Shown one piece after another: positions 5,768 to 6,694 of a DNA stretch of 6,694 nt. This stretch comes from an uncultured Bacteroidales bacterium (GTDB lineage: Bacteria; Bacteroidota; Bacteroidia; Bacteroidales; Paludibacteraceae): positions 1-6,694 of the forward strand of contig CAIUKZ010000250.1 of assembly GCA_903899865.1 (NCBI GenBank), in the 5' to 3' direction. Position 1 is the first letter of the stretch. Each line of letters opens with the position of its first letter. A model generated the notes under the pieces. The model was not told where the DNA came from, did not search any database, and was given only the letters and a program-made list of their open reading frames with translations. The position numbers and the translations under genes were made by a program.

Positions 5768-6607
5768 TTAAAGAGGTGAATAGTTGAATGAAGAAATAAT
5801 TACTTCATGTTCTTGATTATTACTTGGCGCTGCTCCATTGAGTAGCCATAAATTAAAACGAACATTTGTGCTGTCGCTTGGTGCAGGAATTACAATTGGA
5901 TTACTCACATTACTTCCTTCTATTTTTTGACGAGAAATATTATTTTTTGTAAAAGTCCATTCAGAAACTTTATTAGTCCCAGGATAATTCTCTCCTTCAT
6001 AACTTTCCCATTTCACACTATCAGGTGTCCAACGAAACATATAAGTCATTGGTTTTTTTAAATATTTTGTTTCAACTATTGGTTTGAATGTTCTTTCTGT
6101 ATATGGTATTGGATTACTAAATATTACTGGTTGTGCACTGTATGTAATTAAGTTTGAATCGTTGGCATTACCCCACCTACTGAACTCTACATCAATTTCG
6201 CTATTGGCTTGTGTTTGAAACGAATAGCTATCCCAACTAAAAAATCCAAAAACAGTATTTTTATCAAAAACAGTTACGTCATTATCACAGGTGAAAATAT
6301 ACGTTCCATAACCAAAAACTTTGGTAGAAATAATTTCACTGCAAGTCCATTGGTTATTCTTTTTAGCAATTTTTAAATGCAATTTTCCTAATGCATCTAC
6401 CCAAGCAAAATCATTAGTTCCCGAGAAACGATTTGGGCCAGGGCCTACAGGTGTGGCTGCGTTCTTATATTTCCATTGATAACCCGCAAAGGCAAAATCT
6501 CCTTTTATTTCTGGTACTACTATAACGGGTGGATCTCCTTGTTTGCAAGCATATAAAATAGCAAAAAAGCTAAACCCAATCAATTGTATAAATTTTTTAT
6601 TGTACAT
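5768..6607 (-). CDS. GH16-family beta-glucanase-like lipoprotein
   Basis: Glycoside hydrolase family 16 enzymes cut beta-1,3 or beta-1,3/1,4 glucans (and some galactans) by a retaining mechanism. This 279-residue protein carries the family motif SEIDVEF at 136-142; E137 would be the nucleophile, D139 the helper and E141 the acid/base. The E-x-D-x-E spacing has no inserted residue, as in lichenase-type subfamilies; laminarinases usually have one more. Supporting patterns are STKVFGYGTYIF (94-105), FGFFSWDS (120-127), FRWTPDSVKWESYEG (191-205) and FNLWL (251-255). The N-terminus is a lipoprotein signal with lipobox LYAC and C21 as the lipidated residue, so it is membrane anchored, possibly on the surface. 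A short low-complexity Pro/Val stretch (PPVIVVPE) precedes the catalytic domain. Its ATG overlaps the end of the preceding gene by 11 nt, implying translational coupling, and the four-repeat binding protein gene follows after 48 nt. Substrate cannot be fixed from sequence alone. Confidence 0.87.
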   Translation of the reverse strand: MYNKKFIQLIGFSFFAILYACKQGDPPVIVVPEIKGDFAFAGYQWKYKNAATPVGPGPNRFSGTNDFAWVDALGKLHLKIAKKNNQWTCSEIISTKVFGYGTYIFTCDNDVTVFDKNTVFGFFSWDSYSFQTQANSEIDVEFSRWGNANDSNLITYSAQPVIFSNPIPYTERTFKPIVETKYLKKPMTYMFRWTPDSVKWESYEGENYPGTNKVSEWTFTKNNISRQKIEGSNVSNPIVIPAPSDSTNVRFNLWLLNGAAPSNNQEHEVIISSFNYSPL

Positions 6608-6694
6608 AAATAATTTTCTTTAGGTTATTAATTATTAACTCAATTTCTCCAGGTTCAGTAACTCTTTTTAAGTCTTTATTTATGAATGAAAAAT
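6597..6694 (-). CDS. C-terminal end of a probable GH3 beta-glucosidase (partial)
   Basis: Only the last 31 codons and the stop are in the window; the gene enters from the right edge. The peptide contains FINKDLKRVTEPGEIELIIN, which fits the end of the fibronectin type III-like domain that closes GH3 beta-glucosidases, where a segment like RVVEPGEFEVMVG is typical. GH3 enzymes release glucose from the non-reducing ends of beta-gluco-oligosaccharides, often in the periplasm. The stop TAA (6599-6597) lies inside the first codons of the GH16 gene, an 11-nt overlap that supports a shared transcript. The assignment rests on one short motif, but the pairing of GH3 with GH16 is common in laminarin-type clusters. 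The catalytic part is outside the window. Confidence 0.65.
   Translation of the reverse strand, partial: FSFINKDLKRVTEPGEIELIINNLKKIIYVQ

Noticed and set aside
1936..6694. Second copy of the tRNA 3' end as the other attachment site
   Set aside because: I looked for sequence like TTCGATTCTTGGCGAGGCT elsewhere in the window and found only short chance matches to the TTCGA core; any other site must lie outside.

Overview
The window looks like a chromosomal segment of an AT-rich member of the Bacteroidota (flavobacteria-like). Three things point there: two secreted proteins end in a type IX secretion (T9SS, Por) sorting domain, a lipoprotein glycoside hydrolase sits beside glucan-binding-type proteins, and Shine-Dalgarno sequences are weak and A-rich. 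The left part (133-2050) is visibly richer in G+C and reads rightward. It holds a complete AMP-forming long-chain acyl-CoA synthetase, a tRNA-Arg (anticodon CCT) and a strong intrinsic terminator. It looks like ordinary core genome.

From 2050 to the right edge everything reads leftward and is more AT-rich. In transcription order (right to left) there are: the last 31 codons of a probable GH3 beta-glucosidase (6694-6597); a GH16 beta-glucanase-like lipoprotein overlapping it by 11 nt (6607-5768); a secreted protein of four tandem Cys4 domains plus a T9SS sorting domain (5719-4067); an intrinsic terminator; and a second secreted protein with a different N-terminal binding-type domain, one copy of the same Cys4 domain and a related sorting domain (3985-2816). 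The set reads as the downstream end of a beta-glucan (laminarin-like) utilisation cluster: surface proteins bind glucan, the GH16 lipoprotein cuts it, and the GH3 enzyme trims oligosaccharides to glucose. The glucan substrate is inferred from the GH families.

Between the cluster and the tRNA (2810-1970) are two decayed genes. The first is the 5' part of a secreted-protein gene with a broken start, a stop codon at the signal-peptide cleavage point and no 3' end. It is joined near 2505-2520 to the 3' part of a large serine recombinase that carries one in-frame TAA. The recombinase frame runs on, antisense, through the terminator and into the tRNA gene. The layout suggests that the glucan cluster lies in or beside an old element inserted at the tRNA-Arg locus, whose integrase has since been deleted and inactivated.

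The most interesting item is the Cys4 repeat family: five copies in two genes with exactly conserved cysteine spacing. Copy 4 plus its sorting domain has been duplicated as a cassette into the neighbouring gene.
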